Source of the DNA: Polaribacter filamentus
GTDB taxonomy: Bacteria > Bacteroidota > Bacteroidia > Flavobacteriales > Flavobacteriaceae
Length of the DNA stretch: 64,000 bases
Reading direction: 5' to 3'
Assembly (NCBI RefSeq): GCF_002943715.1
Contig: NZ_MQUA01000013.1
Location: 186,001 to 250,000 of the forward strand
Numbering within the stretch: position 1 is the first letter of the stretch; every line of letters starts with the position of its first letter. Below are positions 34,614 to 43,918 of the stretch, in pieces. The notes beneath the pieces are model-generated. The model did no database searches, was not told where the DNA came from, and worked only from the letters and a program-made list of their open reading frames with translations. The position numbers and the translations under genes were made by a program.

Positions 34614-34994
34614 TTATTCTTTATCTAATTTTTTAGTTTGATTAAAGCCAATTAATAAAGATCCTCCTGCACATAAAAAGATAGAAGCAGCGTAAAAAAC
34701 TCCAGAATCAATAGCGTTTTGTGGTCTGTTTTCCCAAGTACCTTCATAACCAAAATGATAACTTAAAAAAGTTCCTAATAAAATTCCTACTCCAACTCCC
34801 ATTGCTAATAAACCTAAATTTAAGATTAGTACTTTCCAAAATGGCGCTGCACTTCTTTTTTTGCTAGACATAAAAATACTTGCATCTGCTCCTTTTTCTA
34901 TCAAGGCTAAACGTTCTTTATTTCTGGTTGAAAAGAATAAATAGAATACTCCAAAGATGCTTCCAAAAATTACTGCTAAAATTGCTACTTCCAT
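34614..34994 (-). CDS. DUF6249 small membrane protein, likely ECF-sigma target
   Basis: The 126-residue protein has three hydrophobic helices (about residues 4-22, 55-80 and 97-115) and the DUF6249 pattern ERLALIEKGADASIF near the start. Function is unknown. Its promoter region carries the same TGTAACCT-N16-GTC motif as the divergent ECF sigma-factor gene, so it is probably controlled by that sigma factor and may belong to an envelope-stress response. Confidence 0.75.
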   Translation of the reverse strand: MEVAILAVIFGSIFGVFYLFFSTRNKERLALIEKGADASIFMSSKKRSAAPFWKVLILNLGLLAMGVGVGILLGTFLSYHFGYEGTWENRPQNAIDSGVFYAASIFLCAGGSLLIGFNQTKKLDKE

Positions 34995-35046
34995 AATTAT
35001 ATTATTTTAAAATTTAAATGATTAATTTTATTGTGTTTGTAGCTTT

Positions 35047-35073
35047 GACGATTGCATTTAAATAAAGGTTACA
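35047..35073 (-). promoter_or_regulatory. predicted ECF promoter for the DUF6249 gene
   Basis: On the minus strand TGTAACCT (35066-35073), 16 bases, then GTC (35047-35049). The same layout appears on the plus strand at 35105-35131. AAC in the -35 and GTC in the -10 are usual for group 4 sigma factors. Confidence 0.65.
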
Positions 35074-35104
35074 AAAAGTATAAAAAAATATTTTTCAAAA
35101 AAAC

Positions 35105-35131
35105 TGTAACCTAAATTTAAGAGTTGCAGTC
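35105..35131 (+). promoter_or_regulatory. predicted autoregulatory ECF promoter of the sigma-factor gene
   Basis: TGTAACCT (35105-35112), 16 bases, GTC (35129-35131), with the ATG only nine bases further on. The start of transcription would be within a few bases of the ATG, so the message may be nearly leaderless. Confidence 0.65.
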
Positions 35132-35140
35132 AAAGTAAAA

Positions 35141-35725
35141 ATGACCAACAACAACGACCAACTATATATTGATAAAGTCCTCAGTGGAAATGTAAATGCA
35201 TTTGCATATCTCGTTGGTGCCTATAAAAATATGGTTTTTAGTTTGGCATTTAAAATGACTAAGAATAGAGAAGACGCAGAAGAGGTTAGTCAAGATACAT
35301 TTATAAAAGCATTTAAGAATTTAAAGAAGTTTAAAGGAGATTCTAAATTTAGTACTTGGTTGTATCGAATTGCGTATCATGCGTGTTTAGATGCCATCAA
35401 AAAAAATAAAAAGCATACTACTTTGTTAGAAATTAATGAAGTAACTTACAATCAAATTGTCTCTGTAGATACTATTTTACAAGGTATAGAAAGAAAAGAA
35501 AGGGCAAAAATAATGGATGAATGTTTGTTTAAATTACCAGAAGATGAACGCTCTTTAATTTGGATGTTTTATTTTGATGAGTTAAATTTGAAAGAAATTA
35601 TAGCAGTTACAGAAATATCTGAATCCAATTTAAAAGTGAAATTACACAGAGCAAGAAAAAGATTATTAGCTATTGTTAAAGAAAATATAGAACCAGAAAT
35701 AATTAGTCATTATGGAAGAAATTAA
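35141..35725 (+). CDS. ECF-type RNA polymerase sigma factor
   Basis: The 194-residue protein has region 2 (FAYLVGAYKNMVFSLAFKMTKNREDAEEVSQDTFIKAF, here residues ~17-54; FSTWLYRIAYHACLD) and region 4 (LPEDERSLIWMFYFDELNLKEI, ISESNLKVKLHRARKRL). It binds core RNA polymerase to read promoters such as the mirrored pair upstream. The next gene overlaps it by 14 bases and looks like a membrane anti-sigma partner. Confidence 0.9.
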   Translation: MTNNNDQLYIDKVLSGNVNAFAYLVGAYKNMVFSLAFKMTKNREDAEEVSQDTFIKAFKNLKKFKGDSKFSTWLYRIAYHACLDAIKKNKKHTTLLEINEVTYNQIVSVDTILQGIERKERAKIMDECLFKLPEDERSLIWMFYFDELNLKEIIAVTEISESNLKVKLHRARKRLLAIVKENIEPEIISHYGRN

Positions 35726-36122
35726 TAACAACAAAGAATTAGATGCTTTTGCAAAAAAATATGTAAAAGAAATTAAAATGGAAAGTCCGTCAAAAGATTT
35801 TACAGCTTCTTTAATGAATAAAATCGTTGTAGAACATCAAAAGAGTGTCTTTGTTTCAAAAGAATTGATTTCTAAAAAAGGATGGTTTGTAATATTTCTA
35901 TCGGTTTTGGCAGTAGTTTTAATCCCTTTTAAATCTTCAGAAAAAAGTTTCATCAACATCCCAAAATTAGATTTTTATTTCTTTGATAAAATTCAAATTC
36001 CTAATTTTTTAGATAACCTAAAAGTTTCTAACACTGTTTTTTATGCTATCTTTTTCTTTGGATTGATGTTTTTTGCACAAGTAGTATTTTTAAAAAATCA
36101 TTTTAATAAACGCTTGGATTAG
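35712..36122 (+). CDS. membrane protein, candidate anti-sigma factor
   Basis: The 136-residue product has a cytoplasmic N-terminal region (about residues 1-55) and two transmembrane helices (about 57-75 and 107-128). No sequence family is recognised, but its 14-base overlap with the ECF sigma gene, its size and topology match Bacteroidetes anti-sigma proteins. Assignment rests on context. Confidence 0.55.
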   Translation: MEEINNNKELDAFAKKYVKEIKMESPSKDFTASLMNKIVVEHQKSVFVSKELISKKGWFVIFLSVLAVVLIPFKSSEKSFINIPKLDFYFFDKIQIPNFLDNLKVSNTVFYAIFFFGLMFFAQVVFLKNHFNKRLD

Positions 36123-36124
36123 TT

Positions 36125-37300
36125 TTACATAAAAGTTACAGATATTATTTTACCGTTTTCTATAGTGTAAATAGCTACTGCTTTAAAAATATTGCCATTT
36201 GCGGTAACCAATTCATGATCTATTACTTGATTTTTATTCACAATTCTATTGATTAATTTACAATTTACATCAGGGTTATTTTTAAAAAAACCTTCGTAGC
36301 GGTTTCTCATATTCTCCAAACCTTCATACTCAAGATTATTAGGATATCTATATACTTTTACATCTTTAGCATACGGTTTTAAAAAAGCGTCAATATCTCT
36401 TTTATTGTATGCATCTAATTGTTCTTGCGCTAAATATTCTGGGGATACTTCTGCAACTAATGCTAATTTTGTTCCATCAGAATTTACAGCAATTCGAGAA
36501 ATATTATTGATATTGTCATCCATAGAACTAAAAAATAAACGTGGTGATTTATCTTTTTCAGGATCAAATTGATAGATGTCGTTTCCTTTAGAAATTAATA
36601 AAGTTCCGTTTGGTAGCCAAGTTACATCTTCTTGTAATTTTAAGGATATAATCGTTTTTATCTCTTTTGTTTCAGGATTTAAGGATTTCAACAACCAAGA
36701 ATCTTTATTTTCTTTACTGATAAAGCTCATTAAATTTGTATTCGGAATTCTATGCACAGAACGCCCAACATTTTTTGCAACTGATGTATTTGTTTTCTTT
36801 TTAATATCGCAAATAAATAGGTCTAAAGAATCATTTATGATAGAAATAGCTATTACTGTATTTTTATCAAACCAATTAGGATAAGCTACTCTTAAATTTG
36901 AAATCAATTTTTTGTTTTTCCCTGTATTAAGGTCGTAGCTGTAAAAACTTTGAAAATCATCGTCATCTAAGCGAACGGCAGAAATATCATTTGACTCAGG
37001 AATTCTTTGCGGTGAGTATTCGCCTCCATTTGGAGTATCAGAAATAAAACGTTTTGTTTCCGTTTCTAAATTATAAATAGCAATATCTGTGTTTTTATTT
37101 CTCGTAGAGGAAAAAATGATGTTGTTGTCGTCATAAAAAAAAGGCTGACTGTTATAACCTGCATTATTAGAAATATTTTTTCCATTTATCAAATCATACC
37201 CTTTTTCGGTCATAATAATATCAAAAACACTTACTTCCGTATTTGTTTGACAGAAAAGTTTCATTGCAATAAAGAACGAAAGAAAGGTTAGGTTTTTCAT
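36125..37300 (-). CDS. TolB-like propeller fused to an NTF2/SnoaL-like domain, secreted
   Basis: The 391-residue protein has a signal peptide (LTFLSFFIAMKLFCQ), a TolB/WD40-like propeller (about residues 35-285; blades with NIIFSSTRNKNTDIAIYN, SPQRIPESNDISAVRL) and a C-terminal NTF2-like domain (about 290-391; LDAYNKRDIDAFLKPYAKDVKVY, IENGKIISVTFM). SnoaL-like domains bind or isomerise small ligands; the fusion's role is unknown. It is convergent with the anti-sigma candidate, three bases apart. Confidence 0.7.
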   Translation of the reverse strand: MKNLTFLSFFIAMKLFCQTNTEVSVFDIIMTEKGYDLINGKNISNNAGYNSQPFFYDDNNIIFSSTRNKNTDIAIYNLETETKRFISDTPNGGEYSPQRIPESNDISAVRLDDDDFQSFYSYDLNTGKNKKLISNLRVAYPNWFDKNTVIAISIINDSLDLFICDIKKKTNTSVAKNVGRSVHRIPNTNLMSFISKENKDSWLLKSLNPETKEIKTIISLKLQEDVTWLPNGTLLISKGNDIYQFDPEKDKSPRLFFSSMDDNINNISRIAVNSDGTKLALVAEVSPEYLAQEQLDAYNKRDIDAFLKPYAKDVKVYRYPNNLEYEGLENMRNRYEGFFKNNPDVNCKLINRIVNKNQVIDHELVTANGNIFKAVAIYTIENGKIISVTFM

Positions 37301-37345
37301 ATAATGACTTAGGTTAAGTTTTTTAAAATGACAATACTGTTTTAC

Positions 37346-39154
37346 TTATTTCATGGTTTCAATCCACTTATCAATTTTATTTTCTAATAAAGCCAAAGGA
37401 ATACAACCTGTTTCTAAAACTTGATGATGAAATTCTCTAATGTCAAATTTATCACCCAAAGTAGCTTTTGCTCTAGCTCGTAGTTCTCTAATTTTTAATT
37501 GTCCAATTTTATATGATAATGCCTGTCCTGGGTTTGCCATATAGCGCTCAATTTCAGAAGTAATTCCGTCTTCAGATTCTGCTTCATTATCTAAGGAATA
37601 TTGTATTGCTTTTTCTCTAGTCCAGCCTTTTGCATGAATTCCGGTATCAACAACCAATCGAATTGCTCTATGCATTTCTGCGCCTAACATTCCAAAATAT
37701 TGATAAGGATCTGTGTACAAACCTAATTCTTTTCCTAAATTCTCTGTGTACAAAGCCCAACCTTCGCCATACGCACTGTACCAAATTGTTTTTCTAAAAT
37801 CTGGTAAATCCTTATTTTCTTGTGTTAGTGAAATTTGATAATGATGCCCAGGAATCGCTTCGTGCAGAAACAATGATTCATCCGAGACCATATTGTATTT
37901 TGTAGCATTGGGAATCGGAACATAAAAAACACCAGGCCTTGTGCCATCTAAAGAACCAGGATTGTATTCTGCGCTCGCCGAGGCTTCTCTAAATTTTTCT
38001 GTTTGTTTAACGATAAAAGGGGTTTTGGGTTTGTTTCCAAATAATTTTTCTAATTGCGGTTTCATTTTTTTATGAATAGCATTAAAATGATCTAAAATTT
38101 CTTTTGGAGTGCTGTAAGGCATCAATTCTTTTTTAGTCCTAACTTCATTAAAAAATTCTTTTATAGTGCCTTTAAAACCAACTTCTTTTTTTACCTTTTC
38201 CATTTCTGATAAAATTCTAGCAACTTCGCTCAAACCAAGTGCATGAATTTCATCGGCAGTCATATTGGTTGTAGTGTAGTTTTTTATAGCATGATTATAG
38301 TATGCTTCACCATTTGGAACCTCCGAAATTCCACTACTTTTTCGTCCTGCGGAAAGGTATTCTGATTTTAAAAATAATGCCAATGATTTAAAAGACGGAA
38401 TTAATTTGTAATTTAAAATTGAAGTGTATTTTTCTATGAAAGTTGCTTTTTCTTTTTCTGTAAAACTTTCAGGAAATTTTTTGATTGGCGAATAAAACAA
38501 ATGGTTAGAAACATCCACAATTCCTTCTCCATCCGTGGTTACTTCTGATAAACTTTCAAATTGCGGAATTATCTTTTTAATTAAAGATTTTGGTAAAACG
38601 TAACCTTCAGTAACACCTTGTCTCATTTTTGCGTCCGCAGAAACTAACCAAACATTATATTGTTCTAATCTGCTTAACCAATTTGTGTAATCTTTAACCG
38701 TTGCAAAAGGTTGTGCGCTGCTTCCACTAGCTAATTGTCCCATGGTTAAATTAACCGTCCACATTTGGTTGATAGGAAATAACACATCGTTTTTAAAACT
38801 ACCTTGAGCAAGTGCCATTTCACAATCCCAATCTAAAACAGCCTTACTCATTTGTTCGCTTTCAGTTAAATCAGCATCCTTAAAATCCTTGAGTTTTGCT
38901 TTATAATTTGTGTAAAAATCTTTGGATTTTTGCTGATATTCGTCTGATAAAAAGTTAGGAAAAACATCATTATATCTATTGTCTCCAGCAAACGTAGCCG
39001 CTATAGGATCTAGTTGTAACTTACCTTCATTATAGTCTATAAGCAATTGATTAAAAGGGATGTTTTCTTTAGTGATTGATACTTCTTTTTTTTCTTTAGT
39101 ACAAGAAATAATAAGTGCGGAAATAACTAAAACGGTTAGCAGTATTTTTTTCAT
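37346..39154 (-). CDS. DUF885-family lipoprotein (putative metallopeptidase)
   Basis: The 602-residue protein has a lipoprotein signal (VLVISALIISC). The DUF885 domain fills the rest, with the zinc-type motif HEAIPGHHYQ, DGTRPGVFYVP, and GEGWALYTENLG. The HExxxGHH motif suggests a metallopeptidase of the M3-like/M32-like clan; substrate unknown. It has its own -7 element and follows the GNAT gene's terminator. Confidence 0.85.
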   Translation of the reverse strand: MKKILLTVLVISALIISCTKEKKEVSITKENIPFNQLLIDYNEGKLQLDPIAATFAGDNRYNDVFPNFLSDEYQQKSKDFYTNYKAKLKDFKDADLTESEQMSKAVLDWDCEMALAQGSFKNDVLFPINQMWTVNLTMGQLASGSSAQPFATVKDYTNWLSRLEQYNVWLVSADAKMRQGVTEGYVLPKSLIKKIIPQFESLSEVTTDGEGIVDVSNHLFYSPIKKFPESFTEKEKATFIEKYTSILNYKLIPSFKSLALFLKSEYLSAGRKSSGISEVPNGEAYYNHAIKNYTTTNMTADEIHALGLSEVARILSEMEKVKKEVGFKGTIKEFFNEVRTKKELMPYSTPKEILDHFNAIHKKMKPQLEKLFGNKPKTPFIVKQTEKFREASASAEYNPGSLDGTRPGVFYVPIPNATKYNMVSDESLFLHEAIPGHHYQISLTQENKDLPDFRKTIWYSAYGEGWALYTENLGKELGLYTDPYQYFGMLGAEMHRAIRLVVDTGIHAKGWTREKAIQYSLDNEAESEDGITSEIERYMANPGQALSYKIGQLKIRELRARAKATLGDKFDIREFHHQVLETGCIPLALLENKIDKWIETMK

Positions 39155-39174
39155 TTATAGTAGGTTGATTTTCT

Positions 39175-39182
39175 CAAAGATA
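39175..39182 (-). promoter_or_regulatory. -7 element for the DUF885 gene
   Basis: TATCTTTG on the minus strand, 20 bases before the ATG at 39154. Confidence 0.4.
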
Positions 39183-39213
39183 CAAAAAAGAATACCTCAA
39201 TAAATTGAGGTAT
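39183..39213 (-). terminator. terminator of the GNAT gene
   Basis: Arms 39192-39201 and 39204-39213 pair over 10 bases (atacctcaat and complement) around AA; on the minus strand a T-tract follows. Confidence 0.8.
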
Positions 39214-39259
39214 AAAGTTTTATAAAAAGAGAGTTTTTAAGTTATTATCTGTTGCTAGC

Positions 39260-39775
39260 TTAAAACGCCAAGTACATAATGTGATTAGGGTTGTAATGCG
39301 TTTCAGAAATTTTGAAATCAAATTTTCCAACTTTTACAAAACCTCTTTTTTCATAAAATCTGATGGCTCTTTGGTTTTCTACCCAAACTGCTAACCAAAT
39401 TCCTTTTTGATTGTTTTCTTTTGATAGGTTTACATTAAAATTGAACAATTCTTTGCCTAAATTTAAGCCGTAAAAGGCTTCTAATAAATATAATCTACTT
39501 AAAAGAGTGATGTCTTCTGAGCTTATATTTTCGTTTTTTGAGTTTAAAATCACTTTCGAATAACCAGCAATTTTAGCGTCAGAATAAATTAAATAATATT
39601 CATTTTTAACGTCTGATAACTCTTTTTTAAAGTTTTCTTCGTTAAAATTCTGACTCACATAATTATCAATATCTTTTTTAGGAGCAGAATGACCGTGGGC
39701 AACTAAAAAAGCTGCTTTGCCAATTATTGATAAAAGTTGAGCATCTTTTAAAGTTGCTTTTATAATTGTATACAT
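39260..39775 (-). CDS. GNAT-family N-acetyltransferase
   Basis: The 171-residue protein has the GNAT fold: IAGYSKVIL, the acetyl-CoA-binding region LYLLEAFYGLNLGKELFNF and WLAVWVENQRAIRFYEKRGFVKVG. FYEKRGF is typical of RimI-like and small-molecule acetyltransferases. The acceptor substrate cannot be told. Confidence 0.88.
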   Translation of the reverse strand: MYTIIKATLKDAQLLSIIGKAAFLVAHGHSAPKKDIDNYVSQNFNEENFKKELSDVKNEYYLIYSDAKIAGYSKVILNSKNENISSEDITLLSRLYLLEAFYGLNLGKELFNFNVNLSKENNQKGIWLAVWVENQRAIRFYEKRGFVKVGKFDFKISETHYNPNHIMYLAF

Positions 39776-39828
39776 AAGTTGGTGAAAAATAAATTATGAA
39801 GAATTTGTATTAAAAGGGCCACCTTGAT

Positions 39829-40095
39829 TTATATAACTAGTTTTAAAACCTTTTGTAAACCAACATATTCTTTGTGCAGAAGTTCCGTATGTGAAAGAAT
39901 CTTTCTTTCAGAATTGATGTGTTCATCAAAAGTATCTAGTAATATTTCGTTGGATTGTTCTTTAAAAGGGTAGTTTTTACCATAATCATAATCATCCCAA
40001 GCAGCAATTTTAGACACTTTTTTTGTTTGACTATGAAGTTGATAACTGCATAAAAAGAGACAAAGGAAGAATTTTACAAGGATTGCCTTTTGCAT
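39829..40095 (-). CDS. small secreted protein of unknown function
   Basis: The 88-residue product has a signal peptide (VKFFLCLFLCSYQLHSQ) and a short polar mature part. No family recognised. It lies between the GNAT and DEAD-box genes and may be real or a shortened remnant. Confidence 0.4.
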   Translation of the reverse strand: MQKAILVKFFLCLFLCSYQLHSQTKKVSKIAAWDDYDYGKNYPFKEQSNEILLDTFDEHINSERKILSHTELLHKEYVGLQKVLKLVI

Positions 40096-40128
40096 GTTGT
40101 GTTATTTTTGATACACAAAAATTAAATT

Positions 40129-41364
40129 TTAATACCAGCGTTTTTTATTCTTTTTAGAATTATCCGATTTTCTACCTTTTTTGTTTTTACTCATTGTATT
40201 TGGTTGTAATTTTTTATGTTTTGGTTTATCAATAACATAAGGATGTTCGGTAATAATTTTAATTGGTTTTTCAATTAACGCTTCAATGGTTTTAATATAA
40301 CTATTTTCATCTGGAGAACAAAAAGAAAATGCAATTCCAGATTTACCTGCTCTACCAGTTCTACCAATTCTATGTACGTAGGTTTCTGGCACATTTGGGA
40401 TATCAAAATTTATAATTGCATCTACATTGCTAATGTCAATTCCACGAGCAGCAACATCCGTAGCAATTAAAATATTCGATTTTTTAGTTTTAAAGTCATC
40501 AATAGCCTGATTTCTGACCCCCTGAGTTTTATCACCATGAATACTTGTTGCTTTGTATTCGTTCTTAAGTAATGATTGTTCCAATTTATCAACGCCAAGT
40601 TTTGTGCGTCTAAAAATTAAAATTCGTCCGTTTATCGTGTTTCTTAATAAGTGTAAACACAAATCTGTTTTGTTCTTTTTTGGAAGATAGTACAATAACT
40701 GACCAATATTTTTTGCCGTAGTTTCCTCTGGATTTATTTCAACCTTAACCGAGTTTTTTACAATTGTTTTTGCTAATTCGTCTATTTTTTCTGGAATGGT
40801 AGCTGAAAAAAGTAAGGTTTGTTTTTTCTTCGGACATAATTTTTCAATCTTAGTTACGTCGTTTATAAAACCCATATCTAACATTAAATCGGCCTCATCC
40901 AAAACAAAAATTTCAATTGCGCCTAAATCGATATTTCCTTGCATTTGCAGGTCGATTAACCTTCCTGGCGTTGCGATTAAAATATCAATTCCGTTTGCCA
41001 ATTCTTCTTTTTGAGGTTCTAAAGAAACACCACCAAAAACTGCTGTAGTTTTTAAATTTGTGTATTTGCTGTAGCTTTTAAAGTTTTCTAAAATCTGAAT
41101 TGCCAACTCACGAGTAGGAGTAACCACTAATGATTTTATCTTTCTTACTTCATTTTCTTCAATTGGTTTATCAAACAAAAGTTGAATGATAGGCAGCGCA
41201 AAAGCAGCTGTTTTTCCTGTTCCTGTTTGTGCAGAAACAATAACGTTTTTTTTCTCTAAAACTAAAGGAATTGCTTTTTCTTGAACTAAAGTTGGTGTGT
41301 GATATCTTTCTTCGGCAACTGCTTTTAAGATAGATTTATTGAAAGGAAAATCAGAAAACTGCAT
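40129..41364 (-). CDS. DEAD-box RNA helicase (RhlE-like)
   Basis: The 411-residue protein has the full DEAD-box set: Q motif, Walker A SAQTGTGKT, PTRELA, LDEAD, SAT, and HRIGRTGRAG, then a basic Lys/Arg tail ending KKNKKRWY that binds RNA. It unwinds RNA duplexes during ribosome assembly or decay, as RhlE-type proteins do. RhlE is the best general match; Bacteroidetes have several paralogues. A TACCTTTG element lies upstream. Confidence 0.92.
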   Translation of the reverse strand: MQFSDFPFNKSILKAVAEERYHTPTLVQEKAIPLVLEKKNVIVSAQTGTGKTAAFALPIIQLLFDKPIEENEVRKIKSLVVTPTRELAIQILENFKSYSKYTNLKTTAVFGGVSLEPQKEELANGIDILIATPGRLIDLQMQGNIDLGAIEIFVLDEADLMLDMGFINDVTKIEKLCPKKKQTLLFSATIPEKIDELAKTIVKNSVKVEINPEETTAKNIGQLLYYLPKKNKTDLCLHLLRNTINGRILIFRRTKLGVDKLEQSLLKNEYKATSIHGDKTQGVRNQAIDDFKTKKSNILIATDVAARGIDISNVDAIINFDIPNVPETYVHRIGRTGRAGKSGIAFSFCSPDENSYIKTIEALIEKPIKIITEHPYVIDKPKHKKLQPNTMSKNKKGRKSDNSKKNKKRWY

Positions 41365-42152
41365 TGATGTATTTTTACTGCAAAGGTAGTTTAAATTGGA
41401 GAATGGTTTTTGATGAAATTGTTGTTTTAAAAAAGTTCTTTTAACTTTGTTGCGTTAAGGAAAGTAGCGGTTTTTTGATTGAGTAAATTTCTAAGTAAAA
41501 TTAGGAAGTTTGTAGAAATGAAATACGTTTTTAGTCAAATAAAATAGAGTTGCTTTTTTATATGATATTGTAATTTGTTGCTTTTATTCTAAATCTTTTG
41601 CAATTAATTCTTTTGCATTTATTGATTTTTCTGTAAGTATTTTCTTTTAAGTATTCCGCTACTATTTTTGGGTTTATTTTAGCGCTTTATTATAATTTAT
41701 TACCGATTTTTTTTAAAATACCGTCAGATAAATAGCTTTTTTGCATTCAGTAAAATTTAGATGGTCAATTGCAAATATTAGCACTCGATATTTATTCCAG
41801 GCTTTAATTCTCAGCTCATAAAACTAAGTAGCTTTTAGTTTTTTAATAAAGTTTGTGCTGATAACTTTAATTTCTCTAATAAGTTGAAAGAATTTTAAAG
41901 AATTTTTTTTCGTTTTGTTTGTCAATAAATTAGGGACAATCTTTTGTAATATCAATTTCTTTCACAACATACGTGTAACGGATAAGTTACAAAGGTATTC
42001 GATTCTAGTTATTTTTTTATGAGAGACAGATTTTTTTCTGCACGAAACACAACCAGTATTTTAGTATGGATAATCTTAAGTTTTTAAATACTTCTCTTGT
42101 AAAACTTGAAATATACAAATCAATTAAGGTTTTTATTTTTAATCACACAAAA
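41365..42152. other. 788-base region without a gene
   Basis: It holds the DEAD-box promoter on its left. The remainder is AT-rich with stops in all frames. A short minus-strand stretch (KSINAKELIAKDLE, around 41575-41625) looks protein-like and could be a worn gene fragment, but no family is recognised. Confidence 0.5.
41381..41388 (-). promoter_or_regulatory. -7 element for the DEAD-box gene
   Basis: TACCTTTG on the minus strand, 16 bases before the ATG at 41364. Confidence 0.45.
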
Positions 42153-42779
42153 CTATCCACCTGAAAAATAGTCTGATATTTTCCATTTATTGTCTGTTTT
42201 TACAATCTCGATATTATAATCCCAAGCACAACCATCACCACAAATAAAATCATAATGCAAATACCCTTTTGTATAATCATCATTAAAAATTATTCTTGAA
42301 ATAAATAAATAGCCAAATTCATTTTCGTTAGTGTCAAAATTTTCAATTTTTTCAGCATCAAAATATTTAATATTTAATTGATCATTTTTAAAGAAATAAT
42401 CGAGGGTACGTTTTTTTAATTGATTATTTTTTAGACCTAAGAATAAATTTTTTTCTCTTTCATATTTTATTGAATCTTGTAAAAATTCTTTTTCGTTTTT
42501 TTCAATTTCTTCAATTGATAAACTATTAGTGTCAATGTTATTTATATAACGTTCTGGTTTGTAGGTTAGTGCCGTTGTAGTGTCTAAAAAAGCATCTACA
42601 TATAAAATAAGTTTTTTATTTTTAGTGTCAATCACATTTTTCATTTCATCAAACCTCGTCATTTCAAGTAGGATGTCATTGATGGCTTCATCTTCATTTT
42701 TAATATATGAATTACTGTTTTGTTTTTCACAGCTAATAATTGAAAATAGTATTAAAATTAATGTAGTAAATCTGTTCAT
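42153..42779 (-). CDS. lipoprotein of unknown function
   Basis: The 208-residue product has a lipobox (LFSIISC) and a polar mature part with a C-terminal stretch CGDGCAWDYNIEIVKTDNKWKI that could be disulfide-linked. No family recognised. It stands alone between two gene-poor regions, one of which holds an amidohydrolase pseudogene. Confidence 0.6.
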   Translation of the reverse strand: MNRFTTLILILFSIISCEKQNSNSYIKNEDEAINDILLEMTRFDEMKNVIDTKNKKLILYVDAFLDTTTALTYKPERYINNIDTNSLSIEEIEKNEKEFLQDSIKYEREKNLFLGLKNNQLKKRTLDYFFKNDQLNIKYFDAEKIENFDTNENEFGYLFISRIIFNDDYTKGYLHYDFICGDGCAWDYNIEIVKTDNKWKISDYFSGG

Positions 42780-42955
42780 TTTGAGTAGTTTATGTTTTTT
42801 AGAGTTGTTTTTTAAATAGGTTTAACAGTTTACTGTTTATCATTAAAATGTATACAAAATTAGCTATTTTTTTAGAATTTTAATTAAAAAAACGGCTCTG
42901 TTTTCACAAAGAAATTTTGAATTTTTTATCCTAGAAAGGAAGAATCAAATAGCTT

Positions 42956-43766
42956 TTATTTTAATTCATTTATATCAATCTTAAATAATTTTGCAGTGTT
43001 TTCCCATAGAATTAATTCCTTTTTGTCTTCTGCTAAATCTAATTGATTCATAAATTTTAAATATGATTTCATGTTAGATATTGGCCAATCTGCACCATAT
43101 AATAAATACTTTGGGTCGCCAGCAGAGGTTATCATTTCTTCGATTTCTTTTTTTACATAGCGTTCAAACTTATCATTAAAATTGCCTAAAACTAATCCAG
43201 AAATATCTATATAAACGTTTGGGTTTTTATACAGAACTTCCATGCAATCTTTAATTCAAGGATTACCAACATGACAAATTACAATTTTTAAATATGGGTA
43301 ATCTATCGCCAAATCATTAATATGTAAAGGATGAGAATATTTTACTTTTCCGACTGGTGCATAAGTGTTTTCAGAATGAAACATTACAGAAACATCAAAT
43401 TCTATTGCCATTTTATACATTAGTTTAAAACGGATGTCCTAGGATAAAAAGGTTCATAACCAGGATAAAATTTTAATCCTTTAATATGTCCTTCTTTTAA
43501 ATATTCACTCATTGCTATAACATTTTTATAATTATAATATAAGTAACTTATTCCTGCTACAGCACCCATGTTTTTATATTCTTGTACAGCTTCTACAACC
43601 TGTTTTTACTTGGTCTATGTTCATTTACTTTGAAAGAAGATAGCAACAAAGAGTAATCTACATTATTTTCTTTCATTGTTTTTGAAAGTAAATCTAAACT
43701 GTCTGTAATAGACGTTACTCTGTCTTCATGGTAATTGTTAAGGTGTGTATGTACGTCAATAATCAT
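42956..43766 (-). pseudogene. amidohydrolase-family (TIM-barrel) pseudogene
   Basis: From ATG at 43766 the minus strand reads MIIDVHTHLNNYHED (the HxH metal motif), then loses frame after HRPSKN (an extra A in an A-run), resumes as VEAVQEYKNMGAVAGISYLYY and HIKGLKFYPGYEPFYP, shifts again to RFKLMYKMAIEFDVSVMFHSE, and hits TGA in HVGNP-stop-IKDCMEVL where Trp is expected. The last part (to 42956) is an intact 95-codon end with LLYGADWP. Two frameshifts and a nonsense codon make it a pseudogene of the amidohydro-2 type. Confidence 0.75.
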
Positions 43767-43799
43767 TTTTTAATAAAGGAATCAAAGTTAAATTTAACC

Positions 43800-43832
43800 T
43801 AAAAAAAAACCACTCTGTTTTCACAAAGTGGT
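43800..43832 (-). terminator. terminator of htpG
   Basis: accactctgt (43809-43818) pairs with acaaagtggt (43823-43832) with one mismatch; on the minus strand nine Ts follow. Confidence 0.75.
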
Positions 43833-43845
43833 GTTGGTATTATTT

Positions 43846-43917
43846 GTCATTGCTAGGAGGTGTGTCGTGGCAGTCTACTTATTAAATCAACAGATTGCTT
43901 CGTTCCTCGCAATGGCG
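43846..43917. repeat. dispersed-type palindromic repeat beside htpG
   Basis: gtcattgctagga (43846-43858) and tcctcgcaatggc (43904-43916) are imperfect complements; the right arm with gattgcttcgttcc matches the widespread bacterial intergenic motif 'attgcgaggaacgaagcaat'. The left arm is worn. It ends two bases before the htpG stop. Confidence 0.6.
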
Positions 43918-43918
43918 T

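Noticed and set aside
41365..42152. Degraded gene in the long spacer
   Set aside because: One protein-like stretch on the minus strand, but too short and without recognisable family.
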